Below are positions 34,390 to 43,784 of a stretch of DNA of 64,000 nucleotides, piece by piece. Position numbers and translations under genes: made by a program. Where the stretch lies: assembly GCF_943192895.1 (NCBI RefSeq), contig NZ_CALPCB010000004.1:1-64000 (forward strand). Direction: 5' to 3'. This DNA is from Veillonella_A intestinalis. GTDB taxonomy: Bacteria > Bacillota > Negativicutes > Veillonellales > Veillonellaceae. Under the pieces are notes generated by a model. It was not told where the DNA came from. It was given only the letters and a program-made list of their open reading frames with translations, and searched no databases. Position 1 is the stretch's first letter. Each line of letters starts with the position of its first letter.

Positions 34390-35496
34390 ATGCAGTATGA
34401 TTATTTAGTAGTGGGGGCAGGACCTTTTGGTTCAGTGTTTGCTCATGAAGCTTATAAACGTGGAAAAAAAGTATTAGTCATAGATCGTCGCAATCATATT
34501 GGTGGGAATATGTATTGTGAAAATAAAGATGGTATTAATATTCATGTATATGGTGCACATATTTTTCATACGTCCATTAAAGAAGTATGGGATTATGTAA
34601 ATCAATTTGCTACTTTTAATAATTATATAAACTCTCCATTAGCTAATTATAAGGGTGAAATGTACAATTTGCCTTTCAACATGAATACCTTTAGCAAGAT
34701 GTGGGGAATTTCAACACCAGCTGAGGCTAAAGCGATTATTGAAGCGCAGCGTGCTAACATTATAGGCACACCTAAGAATTTAGAAGAGCAAGCGATAAGC
34801 TTAGTTGGAAAGGATATTTATGAAAAACTTATCAAAGGGTATACCGAAAAACAATGGGGACGTCCTTGTACAGAGATTCCATCATTTATTATTAAACGAT
34901 TGCCAGTAAGATATACTTATGATAACAATTATTTTAATGATCGGTACCAAGGTATCCCGGAAGGCGGTTATACTAAGTTAATCGAAAATATGCTTGAAGG
35001 CATTGAAGTTTGTTTAGGTGTAGATTTTATTGAGCGACGTGAAGAATTAACCGCGTTGGCTGATACAATTATCTATACTGGACCAATTGATGAATATTAC
35101 AATTATGAATTTGGTCAATTAGAATATCGCGGCTTACGTTTTGAGACAGAGAAATTAGAAAGCGAAAATTATCAAGGTGTGGCAGTAGTGAATTATACTG
35201 AAGCTGAAATTCCATATACACGTGTAATTGAACATAAGCATTTTGAATTTGGTAAACAACCAGTTTCTTATGTAACAAAAGAATATCCTGCTGATTGGAA
35301 CGTAGGCGATGAGGCATATTATCCAGTGAATAATGAAAAAAATCAGGATTTATATGCTAAGTATGCTCAAAAAGCTAAAACTGAAACTAATGTAATTTTT
35401 GGTGGTCGATTAGCAGAATATGTATACTATGACATGGATAAAGTTATTGCAAGTGCTCTTCGTTTAGTAGCACAAGAATTGAAGTTAATTTTGTGA
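34390..35496 (+). CDS. glf: UDP-galactopyranose mutase
   Basis: A 368-residue flavoenzyme that turns UDP-galactopyranose into UDP-galactofuranose. The FAD motif is DYLVVGAGPFGSVFAHEA, followed by IGGNMYCENKDGINIHVYGAHIFHT and, further on, YTEKQWGRPCTEIP and PEGGYTKLIENML; all are hallmarks. The product is needed for galactofuranose in O-antigen or capsule, so at least one later transferase is expected to use it. GAGGAG precedes the start. Confidence 0.96.
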   Translation: MQYDYLVVGAGPFGSVFAHEAYKRGKKVLVIDRRNHIGGNMYCENKDGINIHVYGAHIFHTSIKEVWDYVNQFATFNNYINSPLANYKGEMYNLPFNMNTFSKMWGISTPAEAKAIIEAQRANIIGTPKNLEEQAISLVGKDIYEKLIKGYTEKQWGRPCTEIPSFIIKRLPVRYTYDNNYFNDRYQGIPEGGYTKLIENMLEGIEVCLGVDFIERREELTALADTIIYTGPIDEYYNYEFGQLEYRGLRFETEKLESENYQGVAVVNYTEAEIPYTRVIEHKHFEFGKQPVSYVTKEYPADWNVGDEAYYPVNNEKNQDLYAKYAQKAKTETNVIFGGRLAEYVYYDMDKVIASALRLVAQELKLIL

Positions 35497-35553
35497 TAGG
35501 AAGCTGTAAGGAAGTTAATATAGTATGATATATTTTTCTTGAAAGAGGCTGAT

Positions 35554-36477
35554 ATGGATATAAATCAAGGAGAGTTAGTTTCTTTTATTATTCCCTGCTA
35601 TTGTGAATCTGAAATACAATTTAGACAATCTATTGAATCGGTTATTAATCAGACATACCAAAATCTTGATATTGTAATTATTTTAGATAATCCTGAAAAT
35701 GAATTATTATTAACTTTAGGTCAAGAGTATGCTCGAAAAGATGAGAGAGTAAGGTTTATTGTAAATGAAAAAAATTTGGGATTAACTAAAACCCTTAATA
35801 AAGGCATACACTATGTAAAGGGAGAATTGATTGCTAGACTAGATGCTGATGATATAGCTTTACCGAATAGAATAGAAGAACAGATTAAATATATTAGCGA
35901 ACATGATTTAGTGAGTACGAATTTTTCTTTTATTAACGAAAGTAATGAAGTGATACAGGATAGGCATTTCCCAGAAACTGATGATAAAATAAAATATTAT
36001 ATGTTGCATAGCATGGATTGTATGTTTCATACTACCTGGTTAGGTAAAAAGAGTCTATTTGAAAAGCTAAATGGATATCGAGATATTGGACCTTTTGAAG
36101 ATTATGATTTTCTGCTACGAGGTATTAAAATTGGTGCAAAATATTATAATATACAACAATCATTGACTCAGTATAGGATAAATATGAGAGGAATATCTCA
36201 AACTAATAAAGTATTGCAACATTTGGGGTCAGAGTTTTTGCGAGATAATTTTAATAGAATTGAAGAGATAAGATTTACTGAGATTTTGAGATATTTAGAA
36301 TCAATTAGTGGGCAGAAGAAAATAAAAGAATTCAATATATATGATAAGATAAAAGAAGAAATTTTTTCTGCGCATAATAAGTCAGAGTTTTATATTAAGG
36401 CGATACGGGCAATTCCTAAATTATTCTTTAATTATTATGGGCGAAAAAAAATGTTAGACCTTTTTAAATATAGGTAA
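35554..36477 (+). CDS. family 2 glycosyltransferase
   Basis: A 307-residue GT-A fold transferase: VSFIIPCYCESEIQFRQSIESV at the start, LARLDADDIALPNRI (the metal-binding DxD) near residue 95, and a FEDYDFLLRGI block with the catalytic base region at about residue 188. Inverting enzyme, most likely acting on the growing lipid-linked chain; sugar unknown. ATG at 35554 preferred (AGAGG upstream). Many AGA arginine codons and high AT content begin here and continue to about 46.5 kb. Confidence 0.88.
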   Translation: MDINQGELVSFIIPCYCESEIQFRQSIESVINQTYQNLDIVIILDNPENELLLTLGQEYARKDERVRFIVNEKNLGLTKTLNKGIHYVKGELIARLDADDIALPNRIEEQIKYISEHDLVSTNFSFINESNEVIQDRHFPETDDKIKYYMLHSMDCMFHTTWLGKKSLFEKLNGYRDIGPFEDYDFLLRGIKIGAKYYNIQQSLTQYRINMRGISQTNKVLQHLGSEFLRDNFNRIEEIRFTEILRYLESISGQKKIKEFNIYDKIKEEIFSAHNKSEFYIKAIRAIPKLFFNYYGRKKMLDLFKYR

Positions 36478-36532
36478 ACTTTTATTATAGAAACATTTAA
36501 TTAAAAGGTTATAAATAAAGGAAATAAAATAA

Positions 36533-37297
36533 GTGACTAATATAAAAATCTTAGTAGCAACACATAAACCATATTGGATGCCTAATGAGTCTATATATAT
36601 GCCAATCCATGTAGGTAAAAAAGGAAAATCAGATATTGGGTTTGTCGGTGATGATACTGGAAATAATATATCTCATAAGAATTCTAATTATTGTGAATTA
36701 ACAGCACTATATTGGGCTTGGAAAAACTTAGAGGCTGATTATATAGGTTTGGTTCATTATCGGCGCTATTTCACTACTAAAACGGTATTTAATGTTGAAA
36801 AACGTAAATATCAAATTTTGTCTAGGGAAGATTGGGAACGTATTTTAGCTGAGAATCCTGTTGTAGTAGCAGATAAACGAAAGTATTATATTGAAAGTAA
36901 TCGCTCGCATTATAATCATGCACATCCAAGGGCCGGGTTAGATATAGTTGAGCAAATTATTACAGAACGGTATCCTGATTATAGAATGTACTTTGATTTA
37001 GTATGTAATCGAACTTGGGCTCATATGTTTAATATGTTTGTAATGCGCCAGGATTTATTTAATCAATATTGTGAGTGGCTTTTTTTGATACTAACAGACT
37101 TAGAGAAACGTTTAGATATTTCTAGTTATGATAACTATCAAGCTCGAGTTTTTGGATTTGTAGCAGAACGATTACTTGATGTATGGCTAGAAAAGAATCA
37201 GATTAAATATAAAGAACAAAATATATCCTTTATGGAAAAACAAAATTGGCTAAAGAAAGGCAGTATTTTTTTAAAACGAAAGGTATTTGGAAGATAG
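36533..37297 (+). CDS. DUF4422-type capsular polysaccharide transferase
   Basis: A 254-residue DUF4422 protein, a family found in capsule and O-antigen clusters and thought to be glycosyltransferases. Typical blocks are ILVATHKPYWMPNESIYMPI, CELTALYWAWKN, YIGLVHYRRYF and the C-terminal NRTWAHMFNMFVMRQDLFNQYC. The start codon is GTG at 36533 with AAAGGA ahead. Acceptor and donor are unknown. Confidence 0.85.
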   Translation: MTNIKILVATHKPYWMPNESIYMPIHVGKKGKSDIGFVGDDTGNNISHKNSNYCELTALYWAWKNLEADYIGLVHYRRYFTTKTVFNVEKRKYQILSREDWERILAENPVVVADKRKYYIESNRSHYNHAHPRAGLDIVEQIITERYPDYRMYFDLVCNRTWAHMFNMFVMRQDLFNQYCEWLFLILTDLEKRLDISSYDNYQARVFGFVAERLLDVWLEKNQIKYKEQNISFMEKQNWLKKGSIFLKRKVFGR

Positions 37298-37320
37298 AAT
37301 TATTTTGCAGGTGTAATTAA

Positions 37321-38274
37321 ATGATTACTGTAGTAGTAGTAACGTATAATCATGAAAAATACATAGCTGAGTGCTTAGATAGTATTCTATCACAGAAGAT
37401 AGATGAGCCTCTACAGATATTAGTTGGTGATGACCAATCAACGGATAGTACAGCAAGTATAGTAAAAGCGTATAGTTATAAATATCCCAATCAAGTATTT
37501 CCTATCATTCGACGGAAGAATATGGGGCCTACAAAAAATCTTTTGGAGTTAGTAAATAAAGCAGATGGTGAATATATAGCATTTTGTGATGGAGATGACT
37601 ATTGGAGTGATACATATAAATTAGAAAAACAATTGAAATTATTGAACGTTGATAAAAAATGTAGTGGATGTGTATCTCATGTCGGAATTGTCGATGAAAA
37701 TGGGCAACGGAACATTTCGCAAACTGTAAATTGGCTTAGGGGACAACCAAAGTATACTTTGGCTATGTATGAAGGCTTTGACATTCCAGGGCATTTATCA
37801 TCTCTCGTAGTAAAAAATAATGGGTTTATAAATAAAGCGTATAATGAAGGCTTATTTGTAGATCCATTAATTGCAGATCGATATATTTTTCTTGCGGCTT
37901 TAGTTGAGGGGCATATTAGGTGTTGTGAGGAAGAACTTAGTGTTTATCGTTTTATACGAGGAAAAATTAAAGTTAATGCTATGTCTCAAATTTATAGAGC
38001 AAAAAAAAGCTGGGTAATGAATGATTTAACTAATATATTAGAATTACAAAAGTGGCTACTAGTGAATCATTCTATAAAAAAAAAGTTTGTTAAATACAAA
38101 AGTCAACTAATTGTTACGCTTTTGTTTCAAAAGCTTAAAGGTTATAATATTTCTTTTTATGATTTTTTTAAGCACTGTGATTATAAGTTTGTAGTAATAT
38201 TACGGTTGCCACGATCTGTGGTAGAGCGAATTATTTATAAATGTAAATTTTTATTCGGGAATCAGATGAGATAG
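37321..38274 (+). CDS. family 2 glycosyltransferase
   Basis: A 317-residue GT2: ITVVVVTYNHEKYIAECLDSIL at the start, FCDGDDYW at about residue 96 (metal binding). The N-terminal domain is very like that of the next gene (QILVGDDQSTDST against KVFVGEDCGPDNT; both have ...FC.GDDYW), suggesting related donors or a duplication. The second half is not recognised. GT activity is by fold; sugar unknown. Confidence 0.88.
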   Translation: MITVVVVTYNHEKYIAECLDSILSQKIDEPLQILVGDDQSTDSTASIVKAYSYKYPNQVFPIIRRKNMGPTKNLLELVNKADGEYIAFCDGDDYWSDTYKLEKQLKLLNVDKKCSGCVSHVGIVDENGQRNISQTVNWLRGQPKYTLAMYEGFDIPGHLSSLVVKNNGFINKAYNEGLFVDPLIADRYIFLAALVEGHIRCCEEELSVYRFIRGKIKVNAMSQIYRAKKSWVMNDLTNILELQKWLLVNHSIKKKFVKYKSQLIVTLLFQKLKGYNISFYDFFKHCDYKFVVILRLPRSVVERIIYKCKFLFGNQMR

Positions 38275-38288
38275 GAGATTATCAAATA

Positions 38289-40691
38289 ATGAGTGAATTG
38301 ATTGATGAATCATTGCTAGAAAGTAATTATGCTAAGGATTACTATACAGGTGAGGCAGGTCCTTTAACTCAAGACCGTATTAACTCTAATGATGGAACGA
38401 TGGTTACTGTTATTTGTATTTCTTATAAACACGAACCATTTATTGCTGAGGCGCTAGAGAGTTTTATTAAACAAAAAACGACTTTTAAATTTAAAGTATT
38501 TGTTGGTGAGGATTGTGGACCTGATAATACTGCTAATATTATTAGAGAATATGCAAAAAAGTATCCTGATATTATAATTCCTTTTATTCGTGAAACTAAC
38601 ATGGGGGCCCAACGAAATTTAATCGATTTGTGTCAACGTGCAACTAGTCCATATATTGCTTTTTGTGAAGGCGATGATTATTGGATAGATGAAAATAAAT
38701 TACAAAAACAATTTGAGTTTATGGAAGAACATAAAGAGATTAGAGCTTGCTCGACTAAAACAGAAATTGTTGCACCGGAAGATTGGCATTTACGAAGTTG
38801 GTATAAATCTATTGACAATAAAATTATAATTCCTAATAGTATTCCCGGATATGGTAAGGATAAAAAATTTCTTACTCCTGCATTTTTAATTGCTATTAAT
38901 GCTGCACATACATCTAGCTATTTTTTTAGGTGGAATTATGATTTAGAAATTCCAGATTGGTACTATAAAGGTATTATTGGTGATATGCCTTTGTTATTGA
39001 TGCAATTAGGGAAAACTAAATTAGCCGTTATTCCTGAATTAACATCAGTATATCGTATTAATGAGAATAGCATATTTTTTGCTAAAGATAGAACTGCACA
39101 TTATTTACAGACTAGAAGAGATATTATCTTTTGGATTGGAAATTTTAGGAGATATGCATTAGAAAATTTAAGAGGATATCCTATAGTTGCTCTAGAAAAT
39201 AGGCTGAAAGTTGAGGTAAATAATTTACTAAAAACTCTTGTGGGAATGAGAAAAAAGCAAGAAATAATAGATTTTTGTAATGAATTTCCGGAAGAGTTTA
39301 CAATTGCGTTAACTGCATATACCTCTTTTTTTACTGATAGTAAAGCGTTAACAAATGTAGTAGGGTGGGATGGCTATAAATTACTTATGAGAAATAGAGT
39401 TTATAGAAAAGGATTGCAACCTTATGCTAGATTTGTGAAGTTTTTTGATAGAAAAAAACGTAGAATCAAGGTTTTTATTAAAAATACATTATCGTTTGTG
39501 TGTTATTGGTTATATAGTTTAGTACCTAAAGAAAAAAATGTTTGGTGTTTTTCTGGATTTTTAAAGAAAAATTATATGGATAACACGAAGTATTTATATG
39601 AATGGATAGTTAATAATCATCCAGAAATAAAAGCTTATTGGATTACAAATAATAAATTAATTTATGAACAGCTAAAGTCTGAAGATAAACCAGTTTTACA
39701 ATTTAGAACTAAAGAGTGTGTTAAAATTTTATCTAAGGCTAGTGTAGCTTTTACAGATCACTTTATCATGTCTGATTTTGATAATATTTCTGGATTTAAT
39801 AATAGGACGAAAGTTGTTCAACTCTGGCATGGCGTTGGATTGAAATCTATAGGTGATTTGAAGAATACAGATATAAATGGAGTACAACATAGTTTAGATA
39901 TTTTATCACAAAAGTCAGATTCTTTCTTTTCAAAAATGTTAAAACGATTCAAATATTTTAGACGCGCATATTATAGAGAGTTATTTGAAGAATATTTTGC
40001 TCTGATATGTCCAGGGCCTGAAAGGATTGAGCAAATTGCTAAGAAATGGGATATACCAGTAGAGAATTGTATAATTGCTGGACATCCTAGAAATATTTTA
40101 TTACATAAGCAGATTTCACAAGGTAATAAGATTTTATATGCACCTACATATCGATGGTCTATTGATAAAGAAAAAGAGTTAGTTGATAATTTAATAGAAG
40201 CGTTTAATAAAATTGATAACTGCATGCAGTCTATAGGAGGAACTTTTGTAATTCGGTTGCATCCACATACTTGGAGAAACTATACTAATGAGATTGTTAA
40301 TGCAGCAGAAAAATATTCTACAATTATTCTTGATGATGAAAAAGATATTTATCAAAGTTTGGGAACATACTCTATGGTAATTAGTGATTATTCCTCTATA
40401 GCATATGATTTTGTTCTTTTAGATAGGCCTGTTATATTTCATTGCCCGGACATTGAAGAATTTTTAACCACGGAGTGTAATTTGAATTATGATTACAATG
40501 AATATTCGCCAGGGCCAAAAGGAAAAACTTGGTCTGAAACGATTACTTTTATTCAAGAGTATATTGCTAACCCTATGAAGGATAGTGAGTGGAGAAAAAA
40601 AGTAAGAGAGGCTTTTTATACTGTAGAGAAGAATGACGAAACTAATTCAGAACGTATAGTTGATGAGATTAAAAAACGTTTAAAAATTTAG
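38289..40691 (+). CDS. GT2-TagF fusion: glycosyltransferase plus CDP-polyol phosphotransferase
   Basis: An 800-residue two-domain protein. Residues about 30-260 are GT2 (MVTVICISYKHEPFIAEALE, FCEGDDYWIDENKLQKQ). A middle section (about 260-400) is helical and unassigned. From about 416 (NVWCFSGFLKKNYMDN) to 795 it is a TagF-type CDP-glycerol glycerophosphotransferase: VVQLWHGVGLKSIG, APTYRWS, FVIRLHPH and ISDYSSIAYDFVLLDRPVIF are its key blocks with the His residues. Such enzymes add glycerol phosphate or ribitol phosphate from the CDP-activated form. A polyol-phosphate unit in the polymer is inferred. The next gene, an IspD/TarI-like cytidylyltransferase, fits as donor maker. No tagD-like gene for CDP-glycerol is seen. 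Confidence 0.88.
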   Translation: MSELIDESLLESNYAKDYYTGEAGPLTQDRINSNDGTMVTVICISYKHEPFIAEALESFIKQKTTFKFKVFVGEDCGPDNTANIIREYAKKYPDIIIPFIRETNMGAQRNLIDLCQRATSPYIAFCEGDDYWIDENKLQKQFEFMEEHKEIRACSTKTEIVAPEDWHLRSWYKSIDNKIIIPNSIPGYGKDKKFLTPAFLIAINAAHTSSYFFRWNYDLEIPDWYYKGIIGDMPLLLMQLGKTKLAVIPELTSVYRINENSIFFAKDRTAHYLQTRRDIIFWIGNFRRYALENLRGYPIVALENRLKVEVNNLLKTLVGMRKKQEIIDFCNEFPEEFTIALTAYTSFFTDSKALTNVVGWDGYKLLMRNRVYRKGLQPYARFVKFFDRKKRRIKVFIKNTLSFVCYWLYSLVPKEKNVWCFSGFLKKNYMDNTKYLYEWIVNNHPEIKAYWITNNKLIYEQLKSEDKPVLQFRTKECVKILSKASVAFTDHFIMSDFDNISGFNNRTKVVQLWHGVGLKSIGDLKNTDINGVQHSLDILSQKSDSFFSKMLKRFKYFRRAYYRELFEEYFALICPGPERIEQIAKKWDIPVENCIIAGHPRNILLHKQISQGNKILYAPTYRWSIDKEKELVDNLIEAFNKIDNCMQSIGGTFVIRLHPHTWRNYTNEIVNAAEKYSTIILDDEKDIYQSLGTYSMVISDYSSIAYDFVLLDRPVIFHCPDIEEFLTTECNLNYDYNEYSPGPKGKTWSETITFIQEYIANPMKDSEWRKKVREAFYTVEKNDETNSERIVDEIKKRLKI

Positions 40692-40702
40692 GAGATGATT
40701 TT

Positions 40703-41425
40703 ATGAAGCATCTAGGCATAATTTTTGCTGGCGGAACTGGACAGAGGATGAATGCAGGTGCTATGCCTAAGCAATTTTTGGAATTACATGGAAAACCTAT
40801 ATTGATATATACTCTAGAAAAATTTCAACGACATCCGAAAATTGATGGTATCATATTAGTATGTTTAGATTCATGGATTGATTATTGTAAAGAGTTGCTT
40901 GATAGATTTCATATATCTAAAGTTATGAAAATTGTTGCAGGGGGACAGAGTGGTCAAGAGTCTATTTTTAATGGATTACAAACAGCATATTCTATGATTG
41001 ATGAAAATTGTGTTGTTTTGATACATGATGGTGTTCGTCCATTAATTAATGAGAAGACAATTACAGATAATATATCTACTGTAATACAAAAAGGAAGTGC
41101 TATTACAGTAGCACCTGCTATTGAAACTATTGTTGTTAAAAATAGTGAGGGGGTGTTGGGGGATATATTAGATCGATCCCAGTGTCAGGTAGCAAAGGCA
41201 CCACAGAGTTTTTATTTGAGTGATATTTATAATGCACATTTAAAAGCAAGAGAAGAAAATCGATTTGATTTTATAGATTCTGCTAGTTTGATGAAATATT
41301 ATAATTGTCGATTATATACGGTAGAAGGCCCTAGTGAAAATATAAAAATCACAACACCAGCTGATTTTTATATTTTTAGAGCTATTCTAGATGCTAGAGA
41401 AAATTCGCAGATTATGGGGTTATAA
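40703..41425 (+). CDS. IspD/TarI-family cytidylyltransferase
   Basis: A 240-residue CTP-dependent cytidylyltransferase, homologous to IspD and to ribitol-5-phosphate cytidylyltransferase TarI/Bcs1. The CTP loop is IIFAGGTGQRMNAGAMPKQFLEL, and VLIHDGVRPLI, AKAPQSF and EGPSENIKITTPAD follow. In a polysaccharide locus after a TagF-type fusion, synthesis of CDP-ribitol or a similar CDP-polyol is more likely than isoprenoid synthesis. The usual partner TarJ is missing; an SDR of another subfamily starts 3 bases downstream. Confidence 0.85.
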   Translation: MKHLGIIFAGGTGQRMNAGAMPKQFLELHGKPILIYTLEKFQRHPKIDGIILVCLDSWIDYCKELLDRFHISKVMKIVAGGQSGQESIFNGLQTAYSMIDENCVVLIHDGVRPLINEKTITDNISTVIQKGSAITVAPAIETIVVKNSEGVLGDILDRSQCQVAKAPQSFYLSDIYNAHLKAREENRFDFIDSASLMKYYNCRLYTVEGPSENIKITTPADFYIFRAILDARENSQIMGL

Positions 41426-41428
41426 TAA

Positions 41429-42478
41429 ATGAATAATCAATTTTTAAACGATTTTAAGCAAATAGATAAAGCTAACTTTTTAGATTTGAAAGAGTTAGAT
41501 AATAAAACTATTTTTATTACTGGCGCTACAGGTTTGATTGGATATTATTTAACTAGTTATTTAATATATCGTAATAAAGTTTATGGAAGTAATATTAAAC
41601 TGTTATTATTGGTTAGAGATGAAGTTAAGGCTAAACGACTATTTGATAAGAATATTACTAGAGCTATTAAAGATAAGATTGTGTATGTTGTTGGAGATAT
41701 TATAGAGATACCAGAGATAGAATATAAAATTGATTTTATTATTCATGGTGCGAGTCCAACTGCAAGTAAATTCTTTATTGAAAAGCCAGTAGAAACCGTG
41801 AAAACAGCGGTATTTGGAACTATGAATATTTTAGAGGTGGCAGTTAAGCATCAAGTTGATAGCTGTATTTATCTATCAAGTATGGAGGTTTATGGATCGC
41901 CGTCTTCAGAAAAACTTATTTCTGAATACGAAGGAACAACTATTGATACTATGCAAATTAGAAGTTCATATCCAGAAGCTAAACGATTGTGTGAAACGCT
42001 ATGTAAAAGTTATCAAAGTGAATATGGCATAAAGGTTAAAGTAGTGAGATTATCTCAGACATTTGGTGCTGTTTTTGATTTAAACGATCAGCGTGTATTT
42101 ATGCTGATAGCAAACTCTATTATCAATAATCAGAATGTTGTATTTAATACAGATGGATTAAGTAAGAGACCTTATTTATATATTTCGGATGCTGTAAGTG
42201 CTATATTAACTATTTTATTGCTAGGTGTTGATGGGGAAGCTTATAATGTAGGAAATAAAGATACTTATTGTAGTATTAAGGAGATGGCACAAGTTGCAGT
42301 TAAATCACAAAATAGTAATATAGAAATAATTACTAAACAAGAAGAACTATCTAAGTACCCATCAAGGCATAATTTAAATTTGGATATGAAAAAAATAGAG
42401 GATTTAGGATGGAGACCAACAAAGAACTTAGCTGAGATGTATGCAATTTTAATTAAATCAATACAAGATTTAAAATGA
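41429..42478 (+). CDS. extended SDR, NAD-dependent epimerase/dehydratase
   Basis: A 349-residue SDR: TIFITGATGLIGYYLTSYL (NAD binding), IIHGASPTASKFF, the catalytic Ser in SSMEVYG and YPEAKR (Tyr-x3-Lys) and C-terminal Asp-block DAVSAILTILLLGVDGEAYNVGN. It is closest in layout to UDP-glucuronate decarboxylase/nucleotide-sugar epimerases. Placed 3 bases after the cytidylyltransferase, it may act on the polyol phosphate or on a CDP-sugar, or on a dTDP-sugar from the genes downstream; not decidable here. Confidence 0.82.
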   Translation: MNNQFLNDFKQIDKANFLDLKELDNKTIFITGATGLIGYYLTSYLIYRNKVYGSNIKLLLLVRDEVKAKRLFDKNITRAIKDKIVYVVGDIIEIPEIEYKIDFIIHGASPTASKFFIEKPVETVKTAVFGTMNILEVAVKHQVDSCIYLSSMEVYGSPSSEKLISEYEGTTIDTMQIRSSYPEAKRLCETLCKSYQSEYGIKVKVVRLSQTFGAVFDLNDQRVFMLIANSIINNQNVVFNTDGLSKRPYLYISDAVSAILTILLLGVDGEAYNVGNKDTYCSIKEMAQVAVKSQNSNIEIITKQEELSKYPSRHNLNLDMKKIEDLGWRPTKNLAEMYAILIKSIQDLK

Positions 42479-42491
42479 TAGAGGTGATAAG

Positions 42492-43784
42492 ATGAAACAT
42501 TCGAGCATTCTTGTATTTCCTTGTGGCTCTGAAGTGGGACTTGAGATAAATAAGTCTCTTCAAGACATATCTTTTATTACATTATATGGGGGCGCGAGTG
42601 TTCCTGATCATGGTAAATGGGAATATGAAAATTATATTGGCAATATACCTTATATTACTGATACGAATTTTGTTGATAAGTTAAATAAAATTATAGAGAA
42701 ATATGATATTGATTTTATATTTCCTGCATTAGATTCAGTAGCACTAGTTTTATCCGATTTACGAGATTCCATTAAGGCTACAATTTTGACTTCGAGTAAG
42801 GACACGGTTAATATTTGTCGAAGTAAATCTAAGACCTATGAAGCGTTAAAGGGGTGTGATTTTTTACCAGAGATATATAGAAATAGTGTTAATATAGATT
42901 TTCCTGTATTTATGAAACCTGCTATTGGTCAAGGAGCTCAAGGTGCAAGACTAATTCATTCTAAAGATGAGTTAGAATTTGAGTTATCACAAACAGTTGA
43001 AGAGCAAGTTTTGTGTGAGTATTTACCAGGTATGGAGTATACTGTAGATTGTTTTACAGATATGAATGGTGTACTTAAATATTGTGCACATCGAAGTAGG
43101 AATAGAATAAAATCTGGAATTAGTGTAAATTCGCAATTAGAGCCAACTAATTCTAGAGTGAGTGAAATTGCAAATATTATTAATCAAAAACTAAATTTTA
43201 AGGGTGCTTGGTTTTTTCAATTAAAGGAAGCTAAAGATGGTCAATTAAAATTAATGGAAGTAGCGACTCGCATAGCAGGAACTATGTGTATTGAAAGGGC
43301 ACGAGGGGTTAATTTACCTTTGCTGACAGTATTTGATGCACTGGGATATGAGGTAGAAGTATCACCACAATTTGATAAAGTTGAAGTTGATCGGGCTTTG
43401 ACCAATTGCTATAAATTAAACTTTAAATTTGATGAACTATACATTGATTATGATGATACAGTAATTATCAGAGATAAAGTAAATTTAAAAGTGATTGCTT
43501 TATTATATAAATGCGCTGACCAAGATATACCTATTTATTTAATTACTAAACATCATAAAGATATTTTGCAGGAACTAAAAGAACGAAAGATTTCTATTGA
43601 TTTATTTAAAGAAATTATTCATATAGAGCAAGGCGATGATAAAAGTAAATATATATCACCATCTAAAGATGCTTTGTTTATTGATGATTCTTTTGCTGAA
43701 AGAAATAATATTAGTAAAAAACATGGAATTAAGTCTATGGGCGTTGATAATATTGAAGTTTTATTGAATGGAGTGAGACAGTAA
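42492..43784 (+). CDS. ATP-grasp ligase fused to a HAD-like domain
   Basis: A 430-residue fusion. Residues about 1-300 form an ATP-grasp protein of the CarB/D-Ala-ligase class (FPVFMKPAIGQGAQGARLIHS binds ATP; EYLPGMEYTVDCFTD and MEVATRIAGT complete the site). From about 310 a short HAD-like domain follows: motif I YIDYDDTVI with Asp319 and Asp321, LITKHHKDIL (motif II), and the acidic motif IV in LFIDDSFAER. ATP-grasp enzymes of this type form amide bonds between a carboxylate and an amine. With the aminotransferase gene overlapping its stop, acylation of an amino sugar by an amino acid, or making of its precursor, is an inference. HAD may dephosphorylate the product. Confidence 0.78.
   Translation: MKHSSILVFPCGSEVGLEINKSLQDISFITLYGGASVPDHGKWEYENYIGNIPYITDTNFVDKLNKIIEKYDIDFIFPALDSVALVLSDLRDSIKATILTSSKDTVNICRSKSKTYEALKGCDFLPEIYRNSVNIDFPVFMKPAIGQGAQGARLIHSKDELEFELSQTVEEQVLCEYLPGMEYTVDCFTDMNGVLKYCAHRSRNRIKSGISVNSQLEPTNSRVSEIANIINQKLNFKGAWFFQLKEAKDGQLKLMEVATRIAGTMCIERARGVNLPLLTVFDALGYEVEVSPQFDKVEVDRALTNCYKLNFKFDELYIDYDDTVIIRDKVNLKVIALLYKCADQDIPIYLITKHHKDILQELKERKISIDLFKEIIHIEQGDDKSKYISPSKDALFIDDSFAERNNISKKHGIKSMGVDNIEVLLNGVRQ

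Noticed and set aside
40703..41425. Calling the cytidylyltransferase ispD of the isoprenoid pathway
   Set aside because: Its position in the polysaccharide locus next to a TagF-type fusion favours a CDP-polyol enzyme; sequence alone does not decide.
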